Positions 40,888 through 49,846 of a DNA stretch of 64,000 bases are shown piece by piece. Position 1 is the stretch's first letter. Each line of letters opens with the position of its first letter. A program made the position numbers and the translations under genes. This DNA is from Chryseobacterium polytrichastri (GTDB lineage: Bacteria; Bacteroidota; Bacteroidia; Flavobacteriales; Weeksellaceae): positions 1 through 64,000 of the forward strand of contig NZ_FRAV01000016.1 of NCBI RefSeq assembly GCF_900142445.1. Reading direction: 5' to 3'. The notes below the pieces were generated by a model. The model was not told the origin of the DNA and made no database searches. It worked only from the letters and a program-made list of their open reading frames with translations.

Positions 40888-41541
40888 TTATTGATTTGTT
40901 TTGCCTAACATTGGAACAAATTTATATGCTCCAAATTCTTCTTTCTCAATCTCTGTCGGAGAAATTTTGGTAAACCTATACAACACCTGCTCATCTGTTG
41001 GACCTAACGGAATCACCATTTTGCCTCCTACTTTTAGCTGTTTCAATAATTCCGTAGGTAATACGGAAGCTCCACAAGTCACAATGATTTTATCAAAAGG
41101 AGCAAATGTCGGAAGCCCTGCAAAGCCATCTCCAAAACTCTGAAACTTTGGATACAAATGCATTTCACGCAGCTTTTTCTTAGAAAAATCGAATAGATCT
41201 TTTTGTCTTTCAACTGTATATACCAAGCCTTTCATTGCTATAAGCACAGCAGTCTGGTAGCCACATCCGGTTCCGATCTCCAATACTTTTTCACCAGCCT
41301 TTAATTGTAATAATTCAGATTGCTCTGCCACCGTTGAAGGATGCGAAATAGTCTGATGTGCCAAAATAGGAAAGGCACGGTCTTCATAAGCAAAATCTTC
41401 AAAAATACTTTCTATAAAAAGGTGTCTCGGAACTTCATTCATTGCCGAAAGTACATTTTCATCTGAAACTCCAATTCTATATCGAAGATATTCAACCAAA
41501 TTTTTTCTTTTTCCTTTATGTACAAACGAATCGTGCGTCAT
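40888..41541 (-). CDS. pcm: Protein-L-isoaspartate O-methyltransferase
   Basis: 217 residues from ATG 41541 (MTHDSFVHKGKRKNLVEYL). The open frame upstream adds 28 residues unlike the family. Pcm motifs are the N-terminal VLSAMNEVPRHLF, DFAYEDRAFPI, ISHPSTVAEQSELL and the SAM-binding VLEIGTGCGYQTAVL, then VEPTG-like VTCGASVLPTELLKQLKVGGKMVIPLG. It methylates damaged aspartyl residues so that they can be repaired. The gene is transcribed away from the oxidoreductase gene. Confidence 0.92.
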   Translation of the reverse strand: MTHDSFVHKGKRKNLVEYLRYRIGVSDENVLSAMNEVPRHLFIESIFEDFAYEDRAFPILAHQTISHPSTVAEQSELLQLKAGEKVLEIGTGCGYQTAVLIAMKGLVYTVERQKDLFDFSKKKLREMHLYPKFQSFGDGFAGLPTFAPFDKIIVTCGASVLPTELLKQLKVGGKMVIPLGPTDEQVLYRFTKISPTEIEKEEFGAYKFVPMLGKTNQ

Positions 41542-41675
41542 TAGATAGTAGTTATTAGGTTTTCGGGTAGTAGTTTGCACAAAAATAATAAAACAAATAC
41601 TATTTATCAACCTAAAACCTATCATCTATTTCCTAATACCTAAAATCATTATATTTACAGAAATTTAATACAACT

Positions 41676-42641
41676 ATGTTAAAAGCAGGTTTGGTAGGTG
41701 CCGGACATTTAGGAAAAATACATTTAAGACTTCTTAATCAGTCGGATAAGTATGAATTTGTAGGTTTCCATGATAAAGATGTAGAAAACGGTAAAAAATT
41801 AGAAGCCGAATTAGGATATAAATATTTTGAAAATTTTGATGATCTTTTGGATCAGATCGAAATGTTGGATATTGTAACTCCCACAATTTATCATTACGAT
41901 TATGCTTTAAAAGCAATTGATAAAGGACTTCATTTTTTCATCGAGAAACCTGTAACCCATACATTGGAACAAGCAGAAGAAATCCTTCAGAAATGTCGTG
42001 AAAATGGGATAAAAGCTCAGGTGGGTCATGTTGAAAGATATAATCCTGCTTTTATGGCTACTAAGGAATATATCAAAAATCCAATGTTCATCGAGATTCA
42101 CCGATTGGCAGAATTCAACCCTCGTGGAACAGATGTTTCTGTGGTATTGGACTTAATGATTCATGATTTGGACATTTTATTAAGTGTTGTAAAATCTAAA
42201 GTTAAAAATATTCATGCAAGCGGCGTGTGTGTAGTAAGTAAAACTCCGGATATTTCTAATGCAAGAATAGAATTTGAAAACGGATGTGTTGCCAATCTTA
42301 CAACATCCAGAATTTCAATGAAAGCAATGAGAAAAAGCCGTTTCTTCCAGAAAGATGCTTACATCTCTGTAGATTTCTTGGAGAAGAAAGCAGAAGTTAT
42401 CCGTATGAAAGATGCACCTGAAAACCCTACTCCATTTGATATGATCATTGAGAACGCAGATGGAGAGAAAAATCAGATTTTATTTGAATATCCAAACATT
42501 CAACCTAACAATGCGATTTTGGATGAGTTGAATTCTTTTGCAGATGCCATCACAGAAGATAAAAATGTAGAAGTTTCTTTGGAAGACGGAACTGAAGCGT
42601 TGAAAGTGGCTTTGGAGATTATGAGATTGATAAATAATTAA
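41676..42641 (+). CDS. Gfo/Idh/MocA family oxidoreductase
   Basis: A 321-residue protein with an N-terminal Rossmann start AGLVGAGHLGKIHLRLL, the EKP catalytic motif in FFIEKPVTHTLEQAEE, and GHVERYNPAF and VLDLMIHDLDILLSVV in the C-terminal alpha/beta domain. It is a sugar or cyclitol dehydrogenase-like enzyme using NAD(P). The substrate is unknown. It overlaps the next gene by one base (TAATG), so it is coupled to a small membrane protein. Confidence 0.88.
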   Translation: MLKAGLVGAGHLGKIHLRLLNQSDKYEFVGFHDKDVENGKKLEAELGYKYFENFDDLLDQIEMLDIVTPTIYHYDYALKAIDKGLHFFIEKPVTHTLEQAEEILQKCRENGIKAQVGHVERYNPAFMATKEYIKNPMFIEIHRLAEFNPRGTDVSVVLDLMIHDLDILLSVVKSKVKNIHASGVCVVSKTPDISNARIEFENGCVANLTTSRISMKAMRKSRFFQKDAYISVDFLEKKAEVIRMKDAPENPTPFDMIIENADGEKNQILFEYPNIQPNNAILDELNSFADAITEDKNVEVSLEDGTEALKVALEIMRLINN

Positions 42642-43120
42642 TGAAGAAAATAAAAGATTACATACTTCCCTTGATATTTTTGTATCTATCAGTAATCTGT
42701 TTATATGTAAGCTACTTATTTATTATTGATGATTATAATATCTCCAAAAGTATTTATCAACCTTATAAATCTTTCATACAACTATCACCTTTTGATAATT
42801 GGAATGTTTTTATAACAATTTTTAAAGGAATTTTTGGTGTCATTGGATTTATAAAATATGTTTTTACTAAAAAATTGATTAATTATTTCAACACTTTATT
42901 TTTATCAATCACATTATTCGAAATTATAATCCAACTATATTTTCAAATTCGAAAATTTGAAAATTTTTCCGTTTATATTGATTTTTATAGTGTAATTATA
43001 TCAGGAATTTTATTCGTAATTCTAGGTGTCTTTTACTTTAAAAGTGTCAAAATAAAAAAGATATTTCCACAGATATTATTAGGCTTATTTTTAACAGTAT
43101 TATCTTATTGTTTACATTAA
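42641..43120 (+). CDS. Small membrane protein coupled to the oxidoreductase
   Basis: A 159-residue protein with about four hydrophobic segments (near residues 8-28, 55-72, 90-108 and 117-156). It starts within the stop codon of the preceding gene. AT-rich, with no family recognised. Translational coupling to a Gfo/Idh/MocA enzyme may be incidental. A clear terminator follows. Confidence 0.55.
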   Translation: MKKIKDYILPLIFLYLSVICLYVSYLFIIDDYNISKSIYQPYKSFIQLSPFDNWNVFITIFKGIFGVIGFIKYVFTKKLINYFNTLFLSITLFEIIIQLYFQIRKFENFSVYIDFYSVIISGILFVILGVFYFKSVKIKKIFPQILLGLFLTVLSYCLH

Positions 43121-43137
43121 TTCTAAAAAAAAACATT

Positions 43138-43171
43138 AATAAGCGGGCTATAAATCCCGCTTATTATTTTT
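43138..43171 (+). terminator. Terminator after the small membrane protein gene
   Basis: AATAAGCGGG and CCCGCTTATT form a perfect 10-bp stem, followed by ATTTTT. Confidence 0.85.
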
Positions 43172-43216
43172 CAGTAAATTGTCAAATTATTCACTTTTTA
43201 TTCAATAATTTTTAAA

Positions 43217-43224
43217 TATATTTG
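43217..43224 (+). promoter_or_regulatory. TAnnTTTG element of the GH5 gene
   Basis: TATATTTG is an exact -7 match, 60 bp upstream of the ATG. No -33 TTG at good spacing is seen. Confidence 0.45.
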
Positions 43225-43284
43225 TCTTTACTTAAAAGTAATTAATTCTAAAATCAATCTCCTAATATTTTAAAAGTCAAAACT

Positions 43285-45015
43285 ATGAAAAGAGCCATTC
43301 TATTGTCCGCGGTTTTATTGTCTCAATTTGGGACATCACAGTTGTTAAAAACCAATGGTCAAAAAATCGTAAATGATAAAGGTGAAAATATTCAATTAAG
43401 AGGCCTAGGTTTAGGTGGATGGATGTTGCAGGAAGGATATATGTTGAAAACAGCAGATTTCGCAGGTCCACAATATAAGATCAAAGAAAAGATTACAGAA
43501 TTAATCGGCGAAAAAGGAATGAATGAATTCTATAAAGCCTATCTAAAAAATGGAATTACAAAACAGGATATTGATTTTCTGGCAAAATCAGGATTCAATT
43601 CCATAAGACTTCCGATGCATTATAACCTGTATACCTTACCTATTGAAAAAGAATCTGTAAAAGGTCAAAATACATGGCTGGAAGAAGGTTTCAAAATGAC
43701 GGATGATCTTTTGAAATGGTGTGCAGACAATAAAATATATCTTATTCTGGATATGCACGCACTTCCCGGTGGACAGGGAAATGATGCGAACATCTCTGAC
43801 AATGATAAATCAAAACCTTCACTTTGGGAAAGCGAGGAAAATCAAAAAAAGACAATTGCCCTTTGGAAAAAACTGGCAGAAAGATATAAAGATGAGCCTT
43901 GGATTGGTGGTTATGATTTAATTAATGAGCCTAACATCAATTTCACAGGAAAAAACCCGAACGGAACAGATGAAATGTCAAATGCTCCGCTTTGGAAACT
44001 ACAGAAAGATATTACAGAAGCTATTCGTCAGGTTGATAAAAAACATATCATTTTCCTTGAAGGAAACGGATGGGGAAATAATTATAACGGATTGACACCG
44101 ATTTGGGATAATAACATGGCATTCAGTTTCCATAAATATTGGAACAATAATGATGACGAAACATTAAAACACGCACTAGATCTGAGAGAGAAGCATAACA
44201 TGCCAATCTGGTTGGGAGAAACCGGAGAAAACTCTAATGTTTGGTTTACAGAATTAATCCAGCTTTTAGATAAGCATAACATTGGATATGCGTTCTGGCC
44301 AATGAAAAAGATTGATAATATTGCAGGAATCGCTAATGTAAAGATTACTCCGGAATATCAAAAGCTACTAGATTATTGGAAAAATGGAGGTGAGAAACCG
44401 TCTAAAGAATTCGCAACAAAAGCTTTGATGAAAATTGCTGACAACTATAAATTCAGTAATGTTGAAATTAAGAATGATGTAATTGATGCAATGTTCAGAC
44501 AAACAACAGATGATTCTACAAAACCATTTAAAAATCATGTAGTTCCTGGAAGGGTTTTTGCGTCAGAATATGATTTGGGAAGAATGGGTTCAGCGTATCT
44601 GGATAAAGACTTTGTTAATCTTTGGGTGAGTGATCCAGCCAAAAGATCTGAATGGAATTCAGGAAATCAAATGCGAAATGATGGTGTTGACATTTATACA
44701 TGTAATGATAAAATCACCAACCAATATTACATAGGAAAAACAGAAGCCGGAGAATGGATACAATACACCATTAACGCAAAAGCTGATAAAAGCTATAGTT
44801 TCGACATCAGATACTCAAGTAAAACGAATGGTAAAATTAGACTTGAGGATGCTACAGGAAAACAACTAGCCACATTCACCCTCAACTCTACTGGAGGAAA
44901 TGAAACATGGAAAACCGTTTCTGCTAAAGGAATCACTCTTAAAAAAGGAGAAAATAAAATCAGAATCTATTTCGAAAATGACGGAGTCAATCTTAATTAT
45001 TTTGAAGTAAAATAA
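43285..45015 (+). CDS. Secreted glycoside hydrolase family 5 enzyme with C-terminal CBM6-like domain
   Basis: A 576-residue protein. Signal peptide (KRAILLSAVLLSQFGTS) is followed by a GH5 TIM-barrel (GLGLGGWMLQEGYM, SIRLPMHYN, LDMHALPGGQG). The acid/base is Glu215 in YDLINEPN and the nucleophile Glu312 in WLGETGENS, both intact. The C-terminus from about residue 415 looks like a carbohydrate-binding module of the CBM6 type (EWIQYTINAKADKSYSFDIRYSS, GVNLNYFEVK). It would hydrolyse a beta-glucan, mannan or related polymer outside the cell. Specificity is not predictable by eye. Confidence 0.88.
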   Translation: MKRAILLSAVLLSQFGTSQLLKTNGQKIVNDKGENIQLRGLGLGGWMLQEGYMLKTADFAGPQYKIKEKITELIGEKGMNEFYKAYLKNGITKQDIDFLAKSGFNSIRLPMHYNLYTLPIEKESVKGQNTWLEEGFKMTDDLLKWCADNKIYLILDMHALPGGQGNDANISDNDKSKPSLWESEENQKKTIALWKKLAERYKDEPWIGGYDLINEPNINFTGKNPNGTDEMSNAPLWKLQKDITEAIRQVDKKHIIFLEGNGWGNNYNGLTPIWDNNMAFSFHKYWNNNDDETLKHALDLREKHNMPIWLGETGENSNVWFTELIQLLDKHNIGYAFWPMKKIDNIAGIANVKITPEYQKLLDYWKNGGEKPSKEFATKALMKIADNYKFSNVEIKNDVIDAMFRQTTDDSTKPFKNHVVPGRVFASEYDLGRMGSAYLDKDFVNLWVSDPAKRSEWNSGNQMRNDGVDIYTCNDKITNQYYIGKTEAGEWIQYTINAKADKSYSFDIRYSSKTNGKIRLEDATGKQLATFTLNSTGGNETWKTVSAKGITLKKGENKIRIYFENDGVNLNYFEVK

Positions 45016-45035
45016 TTATAATTGTCTTAAATTGC

Positions 45036-45067
45036 AAATCCCTTTTAGATTCTAAAAGGGATTTTTT
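45036..45067 (+). terminator. Terminator between the GH5 and beta-lactamase genes
   Basis: AAATCCCTTTTA and TAAAAGGGATTT form a perfect stem with TTTT after it. Confidence 0.85.
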
Positions 45068-45080
45068 AATATAAAATATT

Positions 45081-45959
45081 ATGAAAAAAACAGGGCTCCT
45101 TTTTCTTTTGATCTCAGCATTCACATTTGCACAAAATACAGTGCTGGACAAGAAGATCAATTCAATTATTAAAGATAAAAAAGCAACGGTTGCCGTTTCT
45201 GTTTTAGGCTTTGAAAATGCATTTAATTACAATAAAAACGGAGAGAAAAAACTCCCGATGCAAAGTGTTTTTAAATTCCATATTGCAGCGGCAGTTTTGG
45301 ATTTCGTAGATAAAGGAAAATTATCTTTAGACCAGAAAATTTCACTCAACAAATCTAATTTATTAGAAAATACATGGTCTCCTCTTCGCGATAAATATAA
45401 AGATGCCAACGCAGAAGTTCCATTAAGTGAGATCATTGATCAAACTGTTGCGATGAGTGATAATAACGGCTGCGATATCCTTTTACAACTCATTGGAGGT
45501 ACGCAAACCGTTCAAAAATTCATGGATTCTAAAGGCGTAAAAGGTTTTCAGATAAAATTCAATGAAGAAGCCATGCATAAAGACTGGAATGTACAATATG
45601 AAAATTACAGCACGACTAATTCTGCAGTTCAGGTCTTGAAAAAATTCTATGATGGAAAATTACTTTCTAAAAAATCTACAGATTATCTTATGAAAGTAAT
45701 GCTGGGAACCCAAACAGGATTAAATAAAATGGTAGAGCAACTTCCAAAAAATACACCTGTAGCCCGCAAAACGGGAGCTTCCGGAAAGAATAAAGACGGA
45801 CTTACCGGGGCCGAAAACGAAATAGGAATTGTAACTTTACCCAACGGCAAACATTATGCAATTGCTTTATTTGTAAGTAATTCTACAGAAACAGATGCCG
45901 TAAATTGCAAAGTAATTTCTGATATTTCAAAAGCAGTTTGGGACCATTTTAATAAGTAA
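45081..45959 (+). CDS. Class A beta-lactamase (PER/CIA/CGA-like)
   Basis: A 292-residue protein with signal peptide (KKTGLLFLLISAFTFAQ). All class A motifs are present: S62-V-F-K65, S126-D-N128 and K230-T-G232. The omega-loop Glu lies in the NEEAMH segment (162-166), the layout seen in PER-1 and in the intrinsic Chryseobacterium enzymes CIA and CGA. It would hydrolyse penicillins and cephalosporins in the periplasm. The start is right after a terminator and 15 nt downstream of it, so it must have its own transcription or depend on read-through. No transposon or integron features surround it, which suggests an intrinsic chromosomal gene. Confidence 0.92.
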   Translation: MKKTGLLFLLISAFTFAQNTVLDKKINSIIKDKKATVAVSVLGFENAFNYNKNGEKKLPMQSVFKFHIAAAVLDFVDKGKLSLDQKISLNKSNLLENTWSPLRDKYKDANAEVPLSEIIDQTVAMSDNNGCDILLQLIGGTQTVQKFMDSKGVKGFQIKFNEEAMHKDWNVQYENYSTTNSAVQVLKKFYDGKLLSKKSTDYLMKVMLGTQTGLNKMVEQLPKNTPVARKTGASGKNKDGLTGAENEIGIVTLPNGKHYAIALFVSNSTETDAVNCKVISDISKAVWDHFNK

Positions 45960-46024
45960 ATTTTAAAGCTTATTTTTAAAGAGTTTTAAGGGCTAAAAAT
46001 AACAAGCAATAAAAACAAATTAAT

Positions 46025-46435
46025 ATGAAAAAAATAGTATTAATATCAGCAGTATTTGGTTTTACATTCTTTTCGGCACAGAAAAGTGAAAACTATTTAC
46101 AATTAAGATATGGAAGTATTTGTTGTGGAACTCCTTCAACAGATCCTGTGATGAATTACATAAACAAGTTTCAGAAAAAAAATAAAATTAAGAATCTGGA
46201 AATCTACAAACAAGGAGGCATGGGAAGAGAAGGTGAATTTTATTTGTATATAGGAACCGATAATCTTTCAAAAAAACAGACCACGATGTTTGTAACAGGT
46301 TTACAATCTGCCATTGAAACACAAAATAATACAAGAAAGGAGAATCACGACGGAACAGTGGCTTTTGAAGCAACAGAAATTGTGAAAAAAGCCGACTTAT
46401 CTAACGCAAGAAATTTAACTATCTATAAAAAATAA
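46025..46435 (+). CDS. Secreted hypothetical protein with a CCG motif
   Basis: A 136-residue protein with signal peptide (KKIVLISAVFGFTFFSAQ). The mature part contains SICCGTPSTDPVMNYINKFQKK (adjacent cysteines) and a Lys-rich middle, with strand-like segments (GEFYLYIGTDNL, ATEIVKKADL). No family was recognised. It lies between the beta-lactamase gene and the 3-hydroxyacyl-CoA dehydrogenase gene, with 65 bp and 11 bp gaps. Confidence 0.6.
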   Translation: MKKIVLISAVFGFTFFSAQKSENYLQLRYGSICCGTPSTDPVMNYINKFQKKNKIKNLEIYKQGGMGREGEFYLYIGTDNLSKKQTTMFVTGLQSAIETQNNTRKENHDGTVAFEATEIVKKADLSNARNLTIYKK

Positions 46436-46446
46436 TTTAAGGAAAA

Positions 46447-47340
46447 ATGATCAAAAACATTGTAGTTATCGGAGCTGGAACCATGGGAAATGGTATTGCA
46501 CATACTTTCGCTCAAAGCGGTTTTAATGTAAATTTAGTAGATGTATCTCAAGATGCTTTAGACAAAGGTTTAAAAACTATTACCACCAATCTTGACAGAA
46601 TTATTGCTAAAGGAAATCTTACTGAAGAGCAAAAAGCAGAAACTTTAGGGAACATAACTACTTTCACAGAACTTAAAAATGCTGCTTCAAATGCAGATTT
46701 AATTGTAGAGGCTGCAACAGAAAACCAAGATTTGAAATTGAAAATCTTTGGTCAGATGGATGAATTTGCTCCTGAACACTGTATTTTGGCAACCAATACC
46801 TCTTCAATTTCTATTACTAAAATCGCTGCCTCTACAAAAAGAGCAGATAAAGTAATCGGAATGCACTTCATGAACCCAGTTCCTATTATGAAATTGGTAG
46901 AAATCATCAAGGGCTACTCTACTTCAAAAGAGACTTTCGATATTATTTATGAAATGAGCAAAACATTAGGAAAAGTTCCTGTAGAAGTGAACGACTATCC
47001 AGGTTTTGTGGCCAACAGAATTTTGATGCCAATGATCAACGAATCTATCGAGACTCTTTACAATGGTGTTGCCGGAGTTGAGGAAATTGATACCGTAATG
47101 AAACTAGGAATGGCTCATCCAATGGGTCCCCTTCAATTAGCAGACTTCATTGGTCTTGATGTTTGTTTAGCGATCTTAAATGTAATGTATGACGGCTTTA
47201 AAACCCCGAAATATGCGCCCAATCCATTATTGGTGAATATGGTAATGGCAGGGAAATTAGGTGTAAAATCTGGTGAAGGTTTCTATGATTATTCTGAAAG
47301 CAAAAAAGCAGAAAAAGTAGCTAAAATGTTTGCCAAATAA
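46447..47340 (+). CDS. 3-hydroxybutyryl-CoA dehydrogenase
   Basis: A 297-residue protein with the classical HCDH N-terminal fold VVIGAGTMGNGIAHTFAQSG and NLVDVSQDALDK. The catalytic His/Glu pair is seen in GMHFMNPVPIMKLVEII. The C-terminal domain has the NRILMPMINE and GMAHPMGPLQLADFIGLD motifs. It interconverts acetoacetyl-CoA and 3-hydroxybutyryl-CoA, or oxidises 3-hydroxyacyl-CoA in beta-oxidation, in the cytoplasm. It is a standalone enzyme rather than part of a multifunctional protein. Confidence 0.93.
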   Translation: MIKNIVVIGAGTMGNGIAHTFAQSGFNVNLVDVSQDALDKGLKTITTNLDRIIAKGNLTEEQKAETLGNITTFTELKNAASNADLIVEAATENQDLKLKIFGQMDEFAPEHCILATNTSSISITKIAASTKRADKVIGMHFMNPVPIMKLVEIIKGYSTSKETFDIIYEMSKTLGKVPVEVNDYPGFVANRILMPMINESIETLYNGVAGVEEIDTVMKLGMAHPMGPLQLADFIGLDVCLAILNVMYDGFKTPKYAPNPLLVNMVMAGKLGVKSGEGFYDYSESKKAEKVAKMFAK

Positions 47341-47446
47341 GAGAAATGAATTATCAATTGCTCATCGTGAATTTTTAAAATTGACATGAGATTATTCAGT
47401 TTGAAGAAAATTTGACTTGCATCGCAAAATTCACTATTTTTCTTCG

Positions 47447-48763
47447 ATGAAATTTAAAGAAAAATACATTCAAATATCAATGGTCATCATTACTTTAGTG
47501 ATGACCATTGTACGTTTTTTATTGAATGAAAAAGGTCGAGTAAATCCAGATTCAATAAGATATATGAGAACTGCTCATGTATTTCCGGTCATTGATAACA
47601 CCACCACCCCTTTGGGCTATCCATTAAGTATTAAATTTTTCACTCTTTTTGGATTCGATGAATTTTGGAGCAGTAAAGTTGTTGGTCTTTTAGCATTTCT
47701 TTTTATCATATTTTTTGCTTGGAAAAAGAACTTTTATGTAAGAGAAACCATTATTATAAGTTCTTTATTTGGTTTTCTTTCTATTTACTCTTACACGATG
47801 AGTGAAGCCCTCATTCTTCCTTTTGTATTTCTTTTTTTATATACCGCAATGCTCATCATTACAGGAAAGTTAGAAAAATGGAAAGCTATTTTCTATCTAT
47901 CTTTATCTTTAATTGCACTTTATAACATCCGGTACAGCGCTTTATTCATTATTGGAGGAACCGGACTTTACGGGCTTATTTTCTGGAAAAGAAAATATTC
48001 TTTATCCTTCATCGTTTCTGCTGCAATAAGTTTCATTTTTATTGTTCTTTATAAATTTCTATTCATTGATTATTTTAATGAAAATTACGTTCAGCAATTT
48101 TTAGAAATGGGTCTTCATTCTACTTCTCAATTATTGGTAGAATTATTCCAAGGTTTATGTACGAGCTTTAATCCGTTTATTCACATTGCAGACCCTGGCG
48201 GCGGAAAAATAAATTATGCTATCTATGGAATTGGATGTGTAAATATTCTTTTGATGATCTATTTATTTATAAAAAATAAATTGTCTGATCCTGAGTTTTT
48301 TTACATTTTTGTAGGCGCTTCGGGAATAGTTTGTTCTTATTTTATTCAATATTTTTATTCCGTAAATTCTATAGACTACAGATTAATGGCCCCCTTTAGT
48401 TTACCTATCTGGATTGTTTATTTCAAGAAACTATTTGATATATTTGATATTAAAGTATATGTAATTGGCGCTCTAAGCTTGCTTTCAGGATTCGCTTTTA
48501 CTTGGCTTTCAAAAGGAAATTATCTTGAAAACAGAAAAGAAATCACTCAGTTTTTACAATCTGAAAAATTAGATAAAGTCCCGTTAAAGTTTTTTATCAT
48601 CGAAGAAAAAGATTTAGAAAAAATACAGGTAGCAGAACTAATAAGTACCGTAAATCCTCAAGTATACATCACTTTTAAACCTGAAGATACTTTAAAAAGA
48701 ACAACGTTAACGCGCTATAAAGTTTTACAAAAAATTAAAATCGACAAGAACAAATATCAATAA
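47447..48763 (+). CDS. Multi-span membrane protein, possible GT-C glycosyltransferase
   Basis: 438 residues from ATG 47447 (MKFKEKYIQISMVII); an earlier TTG would add ten residues that look non-coding. It has about 9-11 membrane spans. The first extracytoplasmic loop contains NPDSIRYMRTAHVFP, with an acidic residue close to the membrane, as in GT-C glycosyltransferases such as the PMT/ArnT group. No closer family could be assigned. It might transfer sugar from a polyprenyl carrier, but this is inference from topology. Confidence 0.55.
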   Translation: MKFKEKYIQISMVIITLVMTIVRFLLNEKGRVNPDSIRYMRTAHVFPVIDNTTTPLGYPLSIKFFTLFGFDEFWSSKVVGLLAFLFIIFFAWKKNFYVRETIIISSLFGFLSIYSYTMSEALILPFVFLFLYTAMLIITGKLEKWKAIFYLSLSLIALYNIRYSALFIIGGTGLYGLIFWKRKYSLSFIVSAAISFIFIVLYKFLFIDYFNENYVQQFLEMGLHSTSQLLVELFQGLCTSFNPFIHIADPGGGKINYAIYGIGCVNILLMIYLFIKNKLSDPEFFYIFVGASGIVCSYFIQYFYSVNSIDYRLMAPFSLPIWIVYFKKLFDIFDIKVYVIGALSLLSGFAFTWLSKGNYLENRKEITQFLQSEKLDKVPLKFFIIEEKDLEKIQVAELISTVNPQVYITFKPEDTLKRTTLTRYKVLQKIKIDKNKYQ

Positions 48764-48769
48764 TTTTAT

Positions 48770-48777
48770 TATCTTTG
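48770..48777 (+). promoter_or_regulatory. TAnnTTTG element of the acidic protein gene
   Basis: TATCTTTG matches the -7 consensus, 24 bp upstream of ATG 48801. Confidence 0.5.
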
Positions 48778-48800
48778 ATCAAAGTTAAAACATTAAAAAA

Positions 48801-49040
48801 ATGAAGTTACCAAAGTTTTTATTAGCAGATAATTCGGAATTTCCAGAAGATTTATTCGTAGTTCATACAGAATATCCAAGATTTATCTTAAACGTTGAGG
48901 AAGAAGAAGTTGAGTGGTTAGATGATTTAGAAGGTGATGATGAAGAAACTATGGCAGATGAGGCTACTAAAGTGGTAGAAGCAGCATTCAAATGGTGTGA
49001 TGAAGAGTTGGCTAAGTACGACGAAGAAGAGGAAGACTAA
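48801..49040 (+). CDS. Small acidic hypothetical protein
   Basis: A 79-residue protein with a hydrophobic start (KLPKFLLADNSEFPEDLFVVHTEYPRFILNV) and an acidic remainder (EEEEVEWLDDLEGDDEETMADE). It is consistent with a short conserved hypothetical found in many Flavobacteriia, but its function is unknown. It has its own promoter element and terminator. Confidence 0.7.
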   Translation: MKLPKFLLADNSEFPEDLFVVHTEYPRFILNVEEEEVEWLDDLEGDDEETMADEATKVVEAAFKWCDEELAKYDEEEED

Positions 49041-49057
49041 GAAACTCTCTTAAGCAT

Positions 49058-49089
49058 AAAAAAAGGAACTCAAATTGAGTTCCTTTTTT
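49058..49089. terminator. Bidirectional terminator between the acidic and META genes
   Basis: GGAACTC pairs with GAGTTCC around AAATT, flanked by long A- and T-runs on each side. Confidence 0.85.
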
Positions 49090-49091
49090 AT

Positions 49092-49502
49092 TTATTCAGC
49101 TTTATTAAATTTCAATAATAAAAGATTGTCTTTATACAATTCTAATGTATTTCCGGAAACAACATATTTATTAGCTTTCCCTACCATATCCATAAAATTC
49201 TGCTCTACGCTCATATTATCACAAGCCATTCTTGTAGAACCCATTTGTCCGGCAGAAAAACTTCCCGTAGATACATCTACTTTTGCTGTCCCAAAATAAT
49301 TATTACATCCCGCATTTCCGTTGATCTTTTCCCCTTCAATATTTAACGTTGGAACTTTTCCTTTTACATTATCTGCCAACGTCCATTTTGTGTTTGACAA
49401 TGACGGTTGAGATTTTCCTACTTTAGAAGCAGAAGGACTCGACATTGTTCCACACGATGCCAATACCGCTGCTGTACATATACTTAAAAAAATATTTTTC
49501 AT
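49092..49502 (-). CDS. META-domain lipoprotein (HslJ-like)
   Basis: 136 residues from ATG 49502, which gives the lipobox SICTAAVLASCG. The open frame upstream adds 16 residues unlikely to be translated. The META domain is seen in NTKWTLADNVKG, INGNAGCNNYFGTAKVD, GSFSAGQMGSTRMACDNMSVEQNFMDMVGKA and NTLELYKDNLLLLKF, the layout of HslJ-type proteins. Such proteins are linked to stress or antibiotic tolerance. The 345-bp gap after this gene holds only a short repeat-like tract and the pheT terminator. Confidence 0.85.
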   Translation of the reverse strand: MKNIFLSICTAAVLASCGTMSSPSASKVGKSQPSLSNTKWTLADNVKGKVPTLNIEGEKINGNAGCNNYFGTAKVDVSTGSFSAGQMGSTRMACDNMSVEQNFMDMVGKANKYVVSGNTLELYKDNLLLLKFNKAE

Positions 49503-49787
49503 TTTTCTCTTTTTAGATTTAACCAAATTTACGGAAATTATATTATTCAAACGGGTTTCAGAGGATTTTATTATTTCCCAAAATACTTCTTCTTGAATTT
49601 TATTTTGAAGCTCTTGATAGGAATTAGTTGAAAATTAACATGATACTTTTTATAAAAATTATTAGAATTATTATTAAAAACACTTTGACTCCGTTCAGCA
49701 TGACATCGCTAAAAATTCACTATCAAAGCAACGCAGTAAGTATTTAGATAAAACATTCTGGACGAGTCGAAATACCTTCTATTAAAC

Positions 49788-49818
49788 AAAAAAACGGACT
49801 AAAAAAGTCCGTTTTGAT
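49788..49818 (-). terminator. Terminator of pheT
   Basis: AAAACGGACT and AGTCCGTTTT form a perfect stem around a run of A. It lies 29 bp past the stop codon of pheT on the minus strand. Confidence 0.75.
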
Positions 49819-49846
49819 AATATATATTAATGTAGTAATCTTTATA

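Noticed and set aside
49560..49690. Possible C-terminal coding remnant on the minus strand (reads PIKSFKIKFKKKYFGK then stop)
   Set aside because: No start codon or upstream frame, Lys/Phe-rich composition expected from AT-rich DNA, and an adjacent repeat-like motif. Too weak to call a pseudogene.
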